This document shows, one piece after another, positions 57,001 through 64,000 of a stretch of DNA of 64,000 nucleotides. Location: contig CALWQP010000001.1 of assembly GCA_944383695.1 (NCBI GenBank), positions 102,937-166,936 on the forward strand, given 5' to 3'. The notes below the pieces were generated by a model. That model worked only from the letters and a program-made list of their open reading frames with translations. It made no database searches and was not told where the DNA came from. Both the position numbers and the translations under genes were made by a program. Every line of letters begins with the position of its first letter. The stretch's first letter is position 1. The DNA is from an uncultured Mediterraneibacter sp. (GTDB taxonomy: Bacteria > Bacillota > Clostridia > Lachnospirales > Lachnospiraceae).

Positions 57001-59786
57001 TCAGTTCTGGTTATCAACTCTGTATTTATGGGAGTAAGCTCCTTATCCTCATTCTCATAATATAAGTTGTATCCGGCCACTTCTATATTGTCTGTGGATG
57101 CTGTCCATGTGATCTTCGCCCCGGTTGCCGTGATATCAGATACGTTCACATCAGTCGGCGCGCTCGGCGGTATGATGTCTTCAATCACTGCATCCTGGTA
57201 TGTGATGATCGGTGTTATATGCAATGACGGCTGCGTTGCATTGGTTGACTTGGCAACAACACGGATATAATCGCCCTGTCTCACTTCTATGTTGTCAAAA
57301 TCTTTCCAGTCCGCAGCGCTCACAAAACTTGTACTAAGTGTTACTGACTGTTTCTGCTCGCCATTTACAAGCAGCGATAATGTAACGGTACCAGTGTTTC
57401 CGCTCTTACGCAGATATGGCTCATCACCTACTGTAGAATTTGGAGCAGGCTTCGTAACACCACGCTTCACTTTAAAGGAAACAATTCCGGTCTTTGGTGC
57501 TCTGAATGTCATAGCAGTCTGAGTATCTCCATTTGGTGCAGAAAGAAGTCCCTGTGTGTTCTCTGTGATCGGGGTACTGTGAGTGGCACCAGTAATACCC
57601 GGACCATAATACTGCTCCACCTGCCAGTTCGGATACGTTGGATCATATGTCATGATATTTGTCCATGCTCCGTTTCCGACCCGCATTTGCCCAAACCATA
57701 CATTCCCCTGCTGGGGTCCGGCAAAGTCCAGAGCCCAGTGATATTCATTCTTCTGTTTGACCGTATACTCAGACACAGCGTTGTTGCCTGCCGTAATGCG
57801 CAGTATTTCTCCGCCGCTGAGCAGATCTTTCTCAGACAATTCTGAACCATCCCTGAGGACTGTCACCTTCGATGTTTCACTGACTGTGATATTCGATAAA
57901 AACTCGCTCACCATGGTCGGATTTTTAGCGGTAAACGGAACATAGATCACTTTTTCTGCACTATCTTCATCCGTCATGTACATAGTGGCTATCAGCGTAC
58001 CTATATACTCTGCCGCTCCGATCTCCGGTGTGGTAGTGATAGTATTACCAAAGAAATCCTTCTCCACCGCAAATCCATTTGCGTCCGTGATGACTTTTCC
58101 CTTATCGATTGCGGGAGAATTCTCCACAAGCTTATAGCCGTCAAACACTGTATTCTGTGCCGGGTTGCTGTGCGGCCTTGCAGTTCCGTCAACTGAAACA
58201 GTAGTCGGAGCCGTTCCCGGGTCTGCAAGAACCGGAGTTCCCGCACTTACATTTACTGCATTTGTGTCCCTGTCGGGTATATTTGAGTAATTATAATACA
58301 AGTTGTTGTTATAGGTTACTTTATCATTTGTATACCAGGTTTCCGTTTTTGGAGATGTACCGGAATAATAGATAATATTGTTCTCAATCGTTGCCGCGCC
58401 ATTCTTCATATCCGGACGGATCAGAGGTACGCCCTGTGCAATATAAAATGTATTGTTATATATATGCGCGTCCGGATTGCTCGGTATGTTCAGCGGTCCG
58501 ATCATATCGTTCTGACTGATATTATAACGGAACGTACTGTTTACAGCCTGCTGAAGACAGAACATAACAGCTCCACCGCTATTCCCGTGGCTGTAATTAT
58601 ACTGATAGAGCGTTCCATCACCCGAGTCGGCGTCCCATGCCTGTCCGTCGCCATTTCCTCTGCCCGCGTTCTTCGTGTCAAAGCACTCATTGTACTGGAA
58701 TACGGCATTTTTGCACTTCCACGGCCAGATAGCGGCTGCTACCCGACCAAAGTCCGTTGCATTGTAATCCGTTGTATTTATATACTTTGCCGCACCATCG
58801 GACACATTGTTTTCTACAATGGGACGGTCGCAATACATCGTTGTGATAGCGTCTCCGCCCACATCCTTCATATAGTTATTGCTTATCACTACATTGCTGT
58901 GCCCATACTGCCGCATGACACTATCAGGGAGCTCATCAGTTGTAAACTTCCCCCAGTACGCAGTATATGCCGCAGCTATACCCCAGCGGTATACATTCTC
59001 CACATGGCAGTTTGTGATCTGCAGGTCATTATATCTCGGTATGCCCGTCTGCGTTTCATTTGTCGGCAGAGCAGCAATAAAATAGATACCGCCGTTCAAC
59101 ATGTGTTTATTGTATACGTTGCCATCTACATCATGCACATACAGGTCATCCAGAACAATATGGTCTGCCGTTCCAATATTCTGCGTCATTCCAGCCACAC
59201 CTGTGCGGTCCATTACATTTTTACCATTCCATGGCTTCCCCGCATCGTCAGGATGAAGCTCCCCCCGGTCTCTGTCATTTGTAATCTCAAGACCACTGAT
59301 CTCGATATATTCTACGTCTTTTAGCAGAACAGCCGAAGAGACATTCCCCTGCCATTTATGTTGCGCATTACCCAGTTGCTGGCCATAGCTCTGATACCAT
59401 ACACCTGTACCATTGGCATTGATCTGAGGACGAGCGCCATCGCCATATGTAGAAATGATAATAGGAGCCGCCTCGCTTCCTTTGCTCCCCTCCTTTATGT
59501 GCAGGTATTGACTGTCAAATACAGAGCCTTTTTCCAAAAGCACCTGATCGCCAGGCCCAAGTGTGATCTCATTGATCTTGCTAAGTGATTGAAAGGGCTC
59601 ATCCTGCGACGTTCCGGGATTCGCATCGTCCCCGTTTACAGAACTTACATAATATGTGGTCCCGATCTCCTGGTTTACTGTTTCCCCCGCTCCTGTATCA
59701 GCCGCCTGCACCACAGGTGTCTGGAACATACTTCCTGCCGCGATTACAATGCTCAAAACAGAAGCAATCCACTGATTTCTCTTCAT
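54087..59786 (-). CDS. Large surface beta-helix protein with ten Fn3 domains, candidate GH136 lacto-N-biosidase
   Basis: Secreted, wall- or membrane-attached protein of 1899 residues. Residues 1-28 are a signal peptide ending VVQA. Residues 45-595 form a right-handed beta-helix (YYVSSVNGDDANPGTSQ, YMKDVGGDAITTMY, GQAWDADSGDG, IYNNTFYI); D380 and D387 are seven apart, matching the spacing I recall for the catalytic pair of LnbX-type GH136. A linker (600-680) and a beta-sandwich (685-865, possibly carbohydrate-binding) follow. Ten Fn3 domains fill about 870-1830. The C-terminus has VGDTPV, a hydrophobic segment and a basic tail (RLKKGK), a variant sorting signal or plain membrane anchor. It starts 18 bases after the chaperone gene. 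Enzyme activity is inferred; an adhesin or lyase is possible. Confidence 0.7.
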   Translation of the reverse strand: MKRNQWIASVLSIVIAAGSMFQTPVVQAADTGAGETVNQEIGTTYYVSSVNGDDANPGTSQDEPFQSLSKINEITLGPGDQVLLEKGSVFDSQYLHIKEGSKGSEAAPIIISTYGDGARPQINANGTGVWYQSYGQQLGNAQHKWQGNVSSAVLLKDVEYIEISGLEITNDRDRGELHPDDAGKPWNGKNVMDRTGVAGMTQNIGTADHIVLDDLYVHDVDGNVYNKHMLNGGIYFIAALPTNETQTGIPRYNDLQITNCHVENVYRWGIAAAYTAYWGKFTTDELPDSVMRQYGHSNVVISNNYMKDVGGDAITTMYCDRPIVENNVSDGAAKYINTTDYNATDFGRVAAAIWPWKCKNAVFQYNECFDTKNAGRGNGDGQAWDADSGDGTLYQYNYSHGNSGGAVMFCLQQAVNSTFRYNISQNDMIGPLNIPSNPDAHIYNNTFYIAQGVPLIRPDMKNGAATIENNIIYYSGTSPKTETWYTNDKVTYNNNLYYNYSNIPDRDTNAVNVSAGTPVLADPGTAPTTVSVDGTARPHSNPAQNTVFDGYKLVENSPAIDKGKVITDANGFAVEKDFFGNTITTTPEIGAAEYIGTLIATMYMTDEDSAEKVIYVPFTAKNPTMVSEFLSNITVSETSKVTVLRDGSELSEKDLLSGGEILRITAGNNAVSEYTVKQKNEYHWALDFAGPQQGNVWFGQMRVGNGAWTNIMTYDPTYPNWQVEQYYGPGITGATHSTPITENTQGLLSAPNGDTQTAMTFRAPKTGIVSFKVKRGVTKPAPNSTVGDEPYLRKSGNTGTVTLSLLVNGEQKQSVTLSTSFVSAADWKDFDNIEVRQGDYIRVVAKSTNATQPSLHITPIITYQDAVIEDIIPPSAPTDVNVSDITATGAKITWTASTDNIEVAGYNLYYENEDKELTPINTELITRTEYELTGLTPETTYRIVVEAVDTSDNKEQAEAVAVTTTKDTTAPDAPTNVMASDITATGVKITWDASADNVKVAGYNLYYQGENAELTLINQDGVIEETEYTLTGLTPETTYQIVVEAVDTSDNKAQANAVEVTTSKDTTAPTAPGNVNVTEVTLTSAKITWTASTDNVKMAGYNLYYQGEDQELTLINTAGVIEETEYTLTGLTPETTYQIVVEAVDEAGNIARARAVEVVTLEDTEAPDAPTNVKASEITETSAKITWTASTDNIKVAGYNIYVDDVQVNRDLVTGTEYTLTDLKAGSTYKVVVEAVDTSNNTQKSEAGTVKTVDTTSPSVPSEVTVGNITHNSAEVTWQESTDNVGVSGYNIYLNDKKVNGETVKELKYELTGLEADTEYRVKVEAVDEAGNKAESREETFTTLEAPDEEGPSAPTNVTASDVTETSVKITWTASTDNVEVAGYNIYVDGAKVNESLVTATEYMLTDLKAGTEYKVVVEAVDTSNNTQKSEAATVETVDTTAPDAPTNVEASEITETSAKITWTASTDNVEVAGYNIYVDEAKINESLVTATEYTLTDLKAGTEYKVVVESVDTSSNTQSSEAVTVKTVDTTKPSSPSEVAVGKITHNSAEVTWQESTDNVGVTGYNVYLNGEKVNDIPVAEVKYDLTDLIPETGYRVKVEALDKAGNKAESEEVKFTTIEAPDEEAPTAPSGLAIHNITHESAEVTWKESTDNVGVVGYNIYLNDVKVNASPITEQQANISETNELTTSVLRYELGGLEAATEYRVKIEAVDAVGNTSVSDVVRFTTVTSQEPGDQRPTAPGNLTTVEVTSESISISWRPAGDNEGVVGYNVYVNGQRMNTTAITDTQYVLTGLTADTTYEIMVTAVNGVGNESEAALLTVKTDAMAAPEVPSDNPSAGPSGDVPTGSGGNVQAPTADNRNQTVKVGDTPVALEWGAVFLISAGIIMMIRLKKGKINS
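54300..57185 (-). repeat. Tandem Fn3-encoding DNA repeats
   Basis: Ten tandem units of about 270-310 bases each encode one Fn3 domain. Units 4, 6 and 7 (around 56290-56010, 55740-55470 and 55470-55190) are close to identical over long stretches, for example TKITW-type cores reading SAKITWTASTDN, and units 5 and 8 form a second near-identical class (HNSAEVTWQESTDN). Units 1-3 form a third class with YNLYY. The alternation of classes suggests recent block duplication inside the gene. Confidence 0.85.
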
Positions 59787-59804
59787 ACCATACCCTCCAT
59801 GTAT

Positions 59805-60572
59805 TTATATGTGATTTACAATAAAGGCAAAGAGCTGTTCTTCATCCGCCTCTACCTTAAGACTTTCTGCACGTTCCTCAATCATTTCCGCATAACGGAG
59901 CTGCCGTATCTCATTGTCTACCGCGCTCCTGACCGTATCCAGCGGAATAATCTCACCGCTTTCATTGATCATGTCCCCATTGCTTTCATAGTATTTTCTG
60001 GCCTCCTCATCCGCCACCTCCATATCTGCATTGGAACTATCATTACAATAGGCCTCTTCAACCTGGTTCAGCTCATAATCAAGATACTGCTCCATCGAAT
60101 ACTCTACCAGGCCATAGATAACCTCGCCGGCTTCCTTTGCAGCTTTTCTTTCCTCATTCAACTGCTCCAGATACTTTTGTTTGTCGGCATATGACATGCG
60201 CTCAAGATATCCCTTTTCTTCTGCAACCGCATAAACTGCATACCGGTATCTAAGTTCTTCGACAGCAGCTTCAGCAAGTTTTCTGCAAGGCACATCGCCT
60301 TCATAATCCCTCGTCCAAAAATCACCCTCTATATCCGCATTATACTGAGAAATAAAATACGAGGTCACATCATACTTAACAGTATCTATAGCCTGAAGAA
60401 ACTCGTCTTCACTGATCTTACTTCCGTCTATTGCCAGCTCGACCGCCTCTGTTTCCCTTTCTTTTGTCATTATGACTACTGCCACAGTTGTGATAATGAC
60501 AATGAGAAGAATCAAAATAAGTGCTGTCATTTTTCTACTTTTTTTTACATCATTTTGTACATACTTCTCCAT
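59805..60572 (-). CDS. Membrane-anchored SurA/PrsA-like chaperone, LnbY-like
   Basis: Protein of 255 residues. After a basic N-terminus one membrane segment (ALILILLIVIITTVAVVIM) anchors it with the C-terminus outside; there is no lipobox. The outer part begins AVELAIDGSKISEDEFLQAI, the pattern of SurA/PrsA N-domains, and is highly helical and acidic. No parvulin PPIase domain is present, so it would act as a holdase or dedicated foldase. Its stop is 18 bases before the start of the 1899-residue beta-helix gene. Bifidobacterium LnbX needs an adjacent chaperone LnbY for activity, and this pair has the same layout. The lipoprotein at 62980-63810 is a paralogue (shared GLVEYS...Y motif). Confidence 0.7.
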   Translation of the reverse strand: MEKYVQNDVKKSRKMTALILILLIVIITTVAVVIMTKERETEAVELAIDGSKISEDEFLQAIDTVKYDVTSYFISQYNADIEGDFWTRDYEGDVPCRKLAEAAVEELRYRYAVYAVAEEKGYLERMSYADKQKYLEQLNEERKAAKEAGEVIYGLVEYSMEQYLDYELNQVEEAYCNDSSNADMEVADEEARKYYESNGDMINESGEIIPLDTVRSAVDNEIRQLRYAEMIEERAESLKVEADEEQLFAFIVNHI

Positions 60573-60726
60573 ATTTCAATTATACTCTATCATATATTTT
60601 ACATGCTTGTATAATCCGTGCTTTTTTATGGGATTTTTTTGTATAATCAGGAACTTTTCATTTACTTTTTTGATGTTATGTCCTATAATGTAGTAAAATA
60701 TTTTGAAGCATAAGAGGTGGCCTTTC

Positions 60727-61650
60727 ATGCAGTATATGGGTAATTATCTTCCACTCTATGAGAATTCAGTGTCCGAGGCAGCGTTTCTGTCGCAGGAAGC
60801 AGGCTATCATTTTGAGAAGTATCTACATACCGACATTGATGTCTATCTGATCGGATCGGGGAAATGCTCTATGGATATCGCTGGTCAGTCTGTCTGCTGC
60901 GCTCCGAAAGATTTTGTGATGATATCACCTTACACCGTACACTCTTTTTCCGTACCAGAAGATGAAGAGTGCTCATTTTATCACATCCAATTTTCTCCCA
61001 GGCTCTTTTCACAAATCGCATTGATACAAGATACAAAAAATCCGGTCAGCCTCATTCACTCTCTTCTTTTCCACTTCCACTTTTTTCACAGGCAGGCAGC
61101 CACAGAAGACATCCGCCGAATCGTCCCTTCAGTCATCCCTTTATATAATTCCCCGGCCTCCAATAGATCAATTGCATCTGCGGAAATCAATGTTCTCCTC
61201 CTGCAGCTTTTGATTGAAATATTTCATTATTACAATGGGGACGAAACCGTTTTCAGTCCGTCAACTGCACCCGGCCGATACATCTCTTTTACGATGGATT
61301 TCATAGAGAAGAATTATGAGAAAAAAATCCTGATCCAGGACATTGCTTCCTGCCTGCACATATCCGCCCGGCATCTCGGAAAGATATTCTCCAGCTATAT
61401 GCATATGACGTTGGGAAGCTACATAAATATTTACCGAATACACAAGGCCATCGGCATGATGGAAGATCCCGATCTTTCCCTGACAGAGATCGCAGGTAAG
61501 ATTGGGCTGAAAGATTCACAGCATTTTTCTAAATTATTCTTGCATGTGATCGGGACACCTCCCTCTCAGTACAGAAAACAGTTCTTGCTGCGCAAGAATA
61601 ACCCCCAGGATGCAAGAATCCCATTCACGGATTGTATACCGTCAAAATGA
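60727..61650 (+). CDS. AraC family transcriptional regulator (module B)
   Basis: Regulator of 307 residues. The ATG at 60727 follows AAGAGGTGGCC; a TTG eight codons upstream is rejected. Residues 30-110 form a cupin sensing domain (YLIGSGKCSMDIAGQSVCC), and residues 205-295 carry two helix-turn-helix motifs, the first including IQDIASCLHISARHLGKIFS and the second IGLKDSQHFSKLFLHVIG ending GTPPSQYRK. It is divergent from the chaperone gene, 154 bases away, and is the best candidate to activate the chaperone/beta-helix operon. Codon use is AT-richer than in the housekeeping genes, like its neighbours. Confidence 0.92.
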   Translation: MQYMGNYLPLYENSVSEAAFLSQEAGYHFEKYLHTDIDVYLIGSGKCSMDIAGQSVCCAPKDFVMISPYTVHSFSVPEDEECSFYHIQFSPRLFSQIALIQDTKNPVSLIHSLLFHFHFFHRQAATEDIRRIVPSVIPLYNSPASNRSIASAEINVLLLQLLIEIFHYYNGDETVFSPSTAPGRYISFTMDFIEKNYEKKILIQDIASCLHISARHLGKIFSSYMHMTLGSYINIYRIHKAIGMMEDPDLSLTEIAGKIGLKDSQHFSKLFLHVIGTPPSQYRKQFLLRKNNPQDARIPFTDCIPSK

Positions 61651-61699
61651 CCGAAAACAGCGGAAGAGTATTTTTCAGGATATGTTTTTCTTTTAGTTG

Positions 61700-62605
61700 A
61701 GCATCTTCACCCTTCATGTCTACAAGAGTGCCCCCTCATCACTATGAAGAAGTAATTCTCCTTTTCGCACCGGCTACTCAGCCAATGCCTTCTGTAAAGT
61801 CCGGATGGTAAGTTCTGATGTAATATGGCGATCCGTAATACTCGCAATGATGCTGCAGTCATATAGATCAGGAATACTGCAGTTATAACGTACCTCTCCA
61901 TTTTTAGGAACAGGCAGGTGAAATCTGTACACCATTTTTGATTTGTCCGCGCAGCAGTGAAGTTTTGAGCCAGTTTATTATCAAATATCTTGTGTGGCTT
62001 CCCATGTACATATTCTGGCTTTTTAGGACAGACAATCGCATACAGCCCTATTTTTATATTCATATACTTATGAATGGGAATGTAATGGAAGCCTTTTATG
62101 TGACAGATAAACGTTCATGCTTCGGTATCCGTCCACTCCATTGTGCCCGTGGTAAATCTCTCGGATCTGCGCCTGTACCTTAGATTTTTGGGCATAGTAA
62201 TCTGAGCTCCGGTGTTTCCGGTAGTTATAGCAAGCATTAGGGCAAATCTTCAACCGCCGCAGGAACCAGCGCAGCCCAAAATCTTTCCGATGTTTTTCAA
62301 TAAACCGATAAGCCTCTAATCGATTTCTTTTGCAAAGAATGCCGCTGCTTTTTTTAAAAGAGATTCTCCTTACGGAGTTCTTCATTCTCTTGACGGAGCT
62401 TGAGCATTTCTTTCATAATAATCGTATTCTTCTTTTGTTTCCAGGCTTGTCTGGCATTCTTCATGTAACTGGCTGCACCACTTGGAGATACTGCATTTTG
62501 AGACGCCGTATTCAGCTGTGATACTTTAATAAGTGTGTCCTTCTTCCTCATGGAGTCGGACGATCTTCTTTTTAAACTCTGGTGTGTAATTCTGGGGCAT
62601 GATAA
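61700..62605 (-). mobile_element. Degenerate IS3-family insertion sequence
   Basis: Remnant of an IS3-type transposase pair. Near 62605 an orfA start reads MPQNYTPEFKKKIVRLHEEE and soon hits a stop. A later piece (62551-62340) has GVSKCSISKW in one frame and LKLRQENEELRKENLF then AAAFFAKEID, the leucine-zipper-like end of orfA. The orfB part (62385-62068) has FGLRWFLRRLKICPNACYNY and IYHGHNGVDGYRSM, followed by fragments of the DDE domain to about 61710 (ARTNQKWCTDFT and, in other frames, HSDEG). Several stops and frameshifts make it inactive. Terminal repeats were not resolved. It lies between the AraC gene and the truncated fragment at 62664. Confidence 0.8.
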
Positions 62606-62663
62606 GAACCTCTTTTCTCATTGTTTTTAGTATATCTTATTAGCCACTTTCATTACAACTATA

Positions 62664-62990
62664 TTATAGCACTTCGGTCCTCATCGGATGTCTGAAATTT
62701 GGGATCATCGCCCTTCCCTTCTTTTCCATAAAACCTACAAACAGAGAATTTGCCGTCTCCTGATAAATCTGCGCGAACAGCCAGTATGTATGTCCAGCCT
62801 GCAGAGTCACAAACTGCAAGATCTTAGCGCCGTTCTTCTTCCCCTCATGCTTAGAAAATAACTTCCTTCCGCAGGAGTCACCGTACCGTCCGGCTGCACA
62901 ATGTTTGATATGGCTCCCCCACTGATACACCACGCAGGTCTTTTCTATTTCCTTAAAGACATTTGCTCCCATTTTTGTATTATTTTTCAA
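62664..62990 (-). pseudogene. Fragment of a larger secreted protein (possible carbohydrate-binding module)
   Basis: Open frame of about 100 residues with no good ribosome site, running directly after (and overlapping) the lipoprotein chaperone. It contains GAKILQFVTLQAGHTYWLFA followed by QIYQETANSLFVGF, the pattern of a CBM4/9- or family-22-like beta-sandwich where a strand VTL-x-AGHTY is common. No signal peptide, no catalytic domain. By analogy with the gene order at 60572-54087, a surface enzyme would be expected downstream of the chaperone; this looks like what is left of it after a deletion and the IS3 insertion. The assignment is tentative. Confidence 0.4.
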
Positions 62991-63810
62991 TTCTATTTAT
63001 ATTATTTCTGATCTCCATCTGCTCTGACCTCTCTTTAATCAGATTCGGGAGATAATCATTTATAACATAATCTAAAACAGCCTGATACTCCACCTGCTCA
63101 AATGAAAAATATGTTTCATCCCTTTTTAATAGTACAACCTCTCCGCTTCCCGTATCATACTTTTCACCGATATTTCCTGTCATCAGAATATCTCCCAATA
63201 TATCTGTAGAATGGTATGATTGTGTAAGGGTCTGATAATCAATCTCTCTTATCTCTGTTTTTAATTCTCCTTTTTCTTCCATTATTATTTGGTATTCAAA
63301 CTCTATATTGTCAATATAATCACTTTTGTTTTCTTCATAGTACAGCTCTGCTTCCGCCAGCATTGTTTCGTCTGCAGTGTCCGCCAGTTTTTCCTCAGTT
63401 TTTTGTCTATAATCTGCCAGAACATACTCAAAATAATCTGCTTCTGAATACTCGACAAGTCCCATAACAACATCCCCATTTTGGATCTTGTCTCTGTTTC
63501 CCTCATTCGTTTCTGACAGCTCCTGCTTAAAGGTAGTATATGAAAAGGCATCTTCGGCTCCGCATTCTTCCGCAATATCAAAGAGACTATATACCTCCGC
63601 AGCATACTGTGCCGCTTCTTTATTAATCTGGTCTGTGTCATCGCGATCCACCATATCTTTTTTTACTATTTCACAATATACGGAAAATTCTTCCTGACTT
63701 ATCTCATGCTCTCCTACTACAAGCACAGTATTGTTCTCCCCACTGCAACCATATATTGCAAAAACTATGAATAGCAGCGCCACCGATATTTTATGCCATT
63801 TTTTATTCAT
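62980..63810 (-). CDS. SurA/PrsA-like lipoprotein chaperone (second LnbY-like protein)
   Basis: Lipoprotein of 276 residues. Residues 1-22 are a signal peptide with lipobox IYGC (VALLFIVFAIYGC). The mature part begins VLVVGEHEISQEEFSVYCEI, a SurA/PrsA N-domain pattern, and includes GLVEYSEADYFEYVLADYR, closely matching GLVEYSMEQYLDYELNQV in the chaperone at 59805-60572. The C-terminal 80 residues contain a small beta domain (EFEYQIIMEEKGELKTEI) that could be a degenerate PPIase. It starts after a weak site near 63820. No intact client gene follows; only the fragment at 62664-62990 and an IS3 remnant lie downstream. Confidence 0.7.
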   Translation of the reverse strand: MNKKWHKISVALLFIVFAIYGCSGENNTVLVVGEHEISQEEFSVYCEIVKKDMVDRDDTDQINKEAAQYAAEVYSLFDIAEECGAEDAFSYTTFKQELSETNEGNRDKIQNGDVVMGLVEYSEADYFEYVLADYRQKTEEKLADTADETMLAEAELYYEENKSDYIDNIEFEYQIIMEEKGELKTEIREIDYQTLTQSYHSTDILGDILMTGNIGEKYDTGSGEVVLLKRDETYFSFEQVEYQAVLDYVINDYLPNLIKERSEQMEIRNNINRIEK

Positions 63811-63992
63811 GCCCTTCCTCCTTATCAGTTACTAATTACTGTCATTATACCCCAGCCCATTTCTGTGTACAAATATATTCCTATAAAATAAAATCAGTAG
63901 TCCGAATGAACCTAACGCCATCCGTGATATGCTCCCTTCTAGGTAGACAAGTGAAATAACAAAAACTTGTCACTTAGGAGGGAGTATATTTT

Positions 63993-64000
63993 ATGTCTGA
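63993..64000 (+). CDS. Start of a gene running off the right edge
   Basis: An ATG at 63993 preceded by a strong ribosome site (TTAGGAGGGAG at 63974-63984) marks a gene beginning at the window edge; only MS and part of the next codon are visible. A short inverted repeat, ACAAGT and ACTTGT (63948-63971), lies just upstream. This arrangement is common at the left ends of insertion sequences, but the product cannot be identified. Confidence 0.4.

Noticed and set aside
54300..57185. Repeats considered as a CRISPR array.
   Set aside because: Units are about 280 bases, in frame, and encode Fn3 domains; there are no short direct repeats with unique spacers.

Overview
The window looks like part of a Lachnospiraceae-type (Clostridia, Firmicutes) gut bacterium chromosome. 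Evidence: strong AGGAGG ribosome sites, the sporulation-linked block spoIIE-divIC-yabQ-yabP-S4-hup, a CotS-like spore coat kinase, methionine aminopeptidase with an N-terminal SEC-C zinc motif, Cys-type sulfatases, and two GH112 phosphorylases of the kind used for host glycans. GC is about 50 percent, lower in the right-hand surface-protein genes. I recognised no rRNA, tRNA or CRISPR array.

Layout. 1-3973 (minus): a LacI regulator and a carbohydrate ABC importer (binding lipoprotein plus two permeases, the last cut by the window edge), with two matching LacI-type palindromes. 4113-7045: FHA protein, DUF1015 protein, methionine aminopeptidase. 7044-7649: a 606-bp element with 49-bp terminal inverted repeats and a very long internal hairpin, resembling a MITE. 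7614-26571 (minus): housekeeping genes, namely pyridoxal/pyridoxamine kinase, a GH13 amylase-like enzyme, ftsH, hpt, tilS, spoIIE, divIC, yabQ, yabP, S4 protein, HU, phosphohexomutase, CotS-like kinase, CCA-adding enzyme, a YhaN/YhaO-like nuclease pair and asnS.

26666-63810 is an accessory region for host-type glycans. It holds two similar modules on the minus strand. Module A (42253 down to 31981): GH20, AraC regulator, GH112, a cytoplasmic beta-helix protein, binding protein, two permeases. It is followed by a badly frameshifted pseudogene of a large secreted beta-helix/CBM32/FIVAR surface protein (27692-31763). Module B (60572 down to 46675): a membrane-anchored SurA-like chaperone, a 1899-residue surface beta-helix protein with ten Fn3 domains, GH112, binding protein, two permeases, sulfatase. 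Between them lie a GH43-like enzyme, a TauE/SafE permease, a second sulfatase and an AraC regulator. To the right are another AraC regulator, an IS3-family remnant, a truncated fragment and a second, lipoprotein chaperone.

Working model (inference): the surface beta-helix enzyme is a candidate GH136-type lacto-N-biosidase that needs the adjacent LnbY-like chaperone. Released disaccharides, possibly sulfated, enter through the ABC importers and are processed in the cytoplasm by sulfatases, GH20, the cytoplasmic beta-helix enzyme and GH112 phosphorolysis. The pairing of chaperone and beta-helix genes, seen once intact, once fused and decayed, and once split by an IS remnant, is the most interesting feature here.
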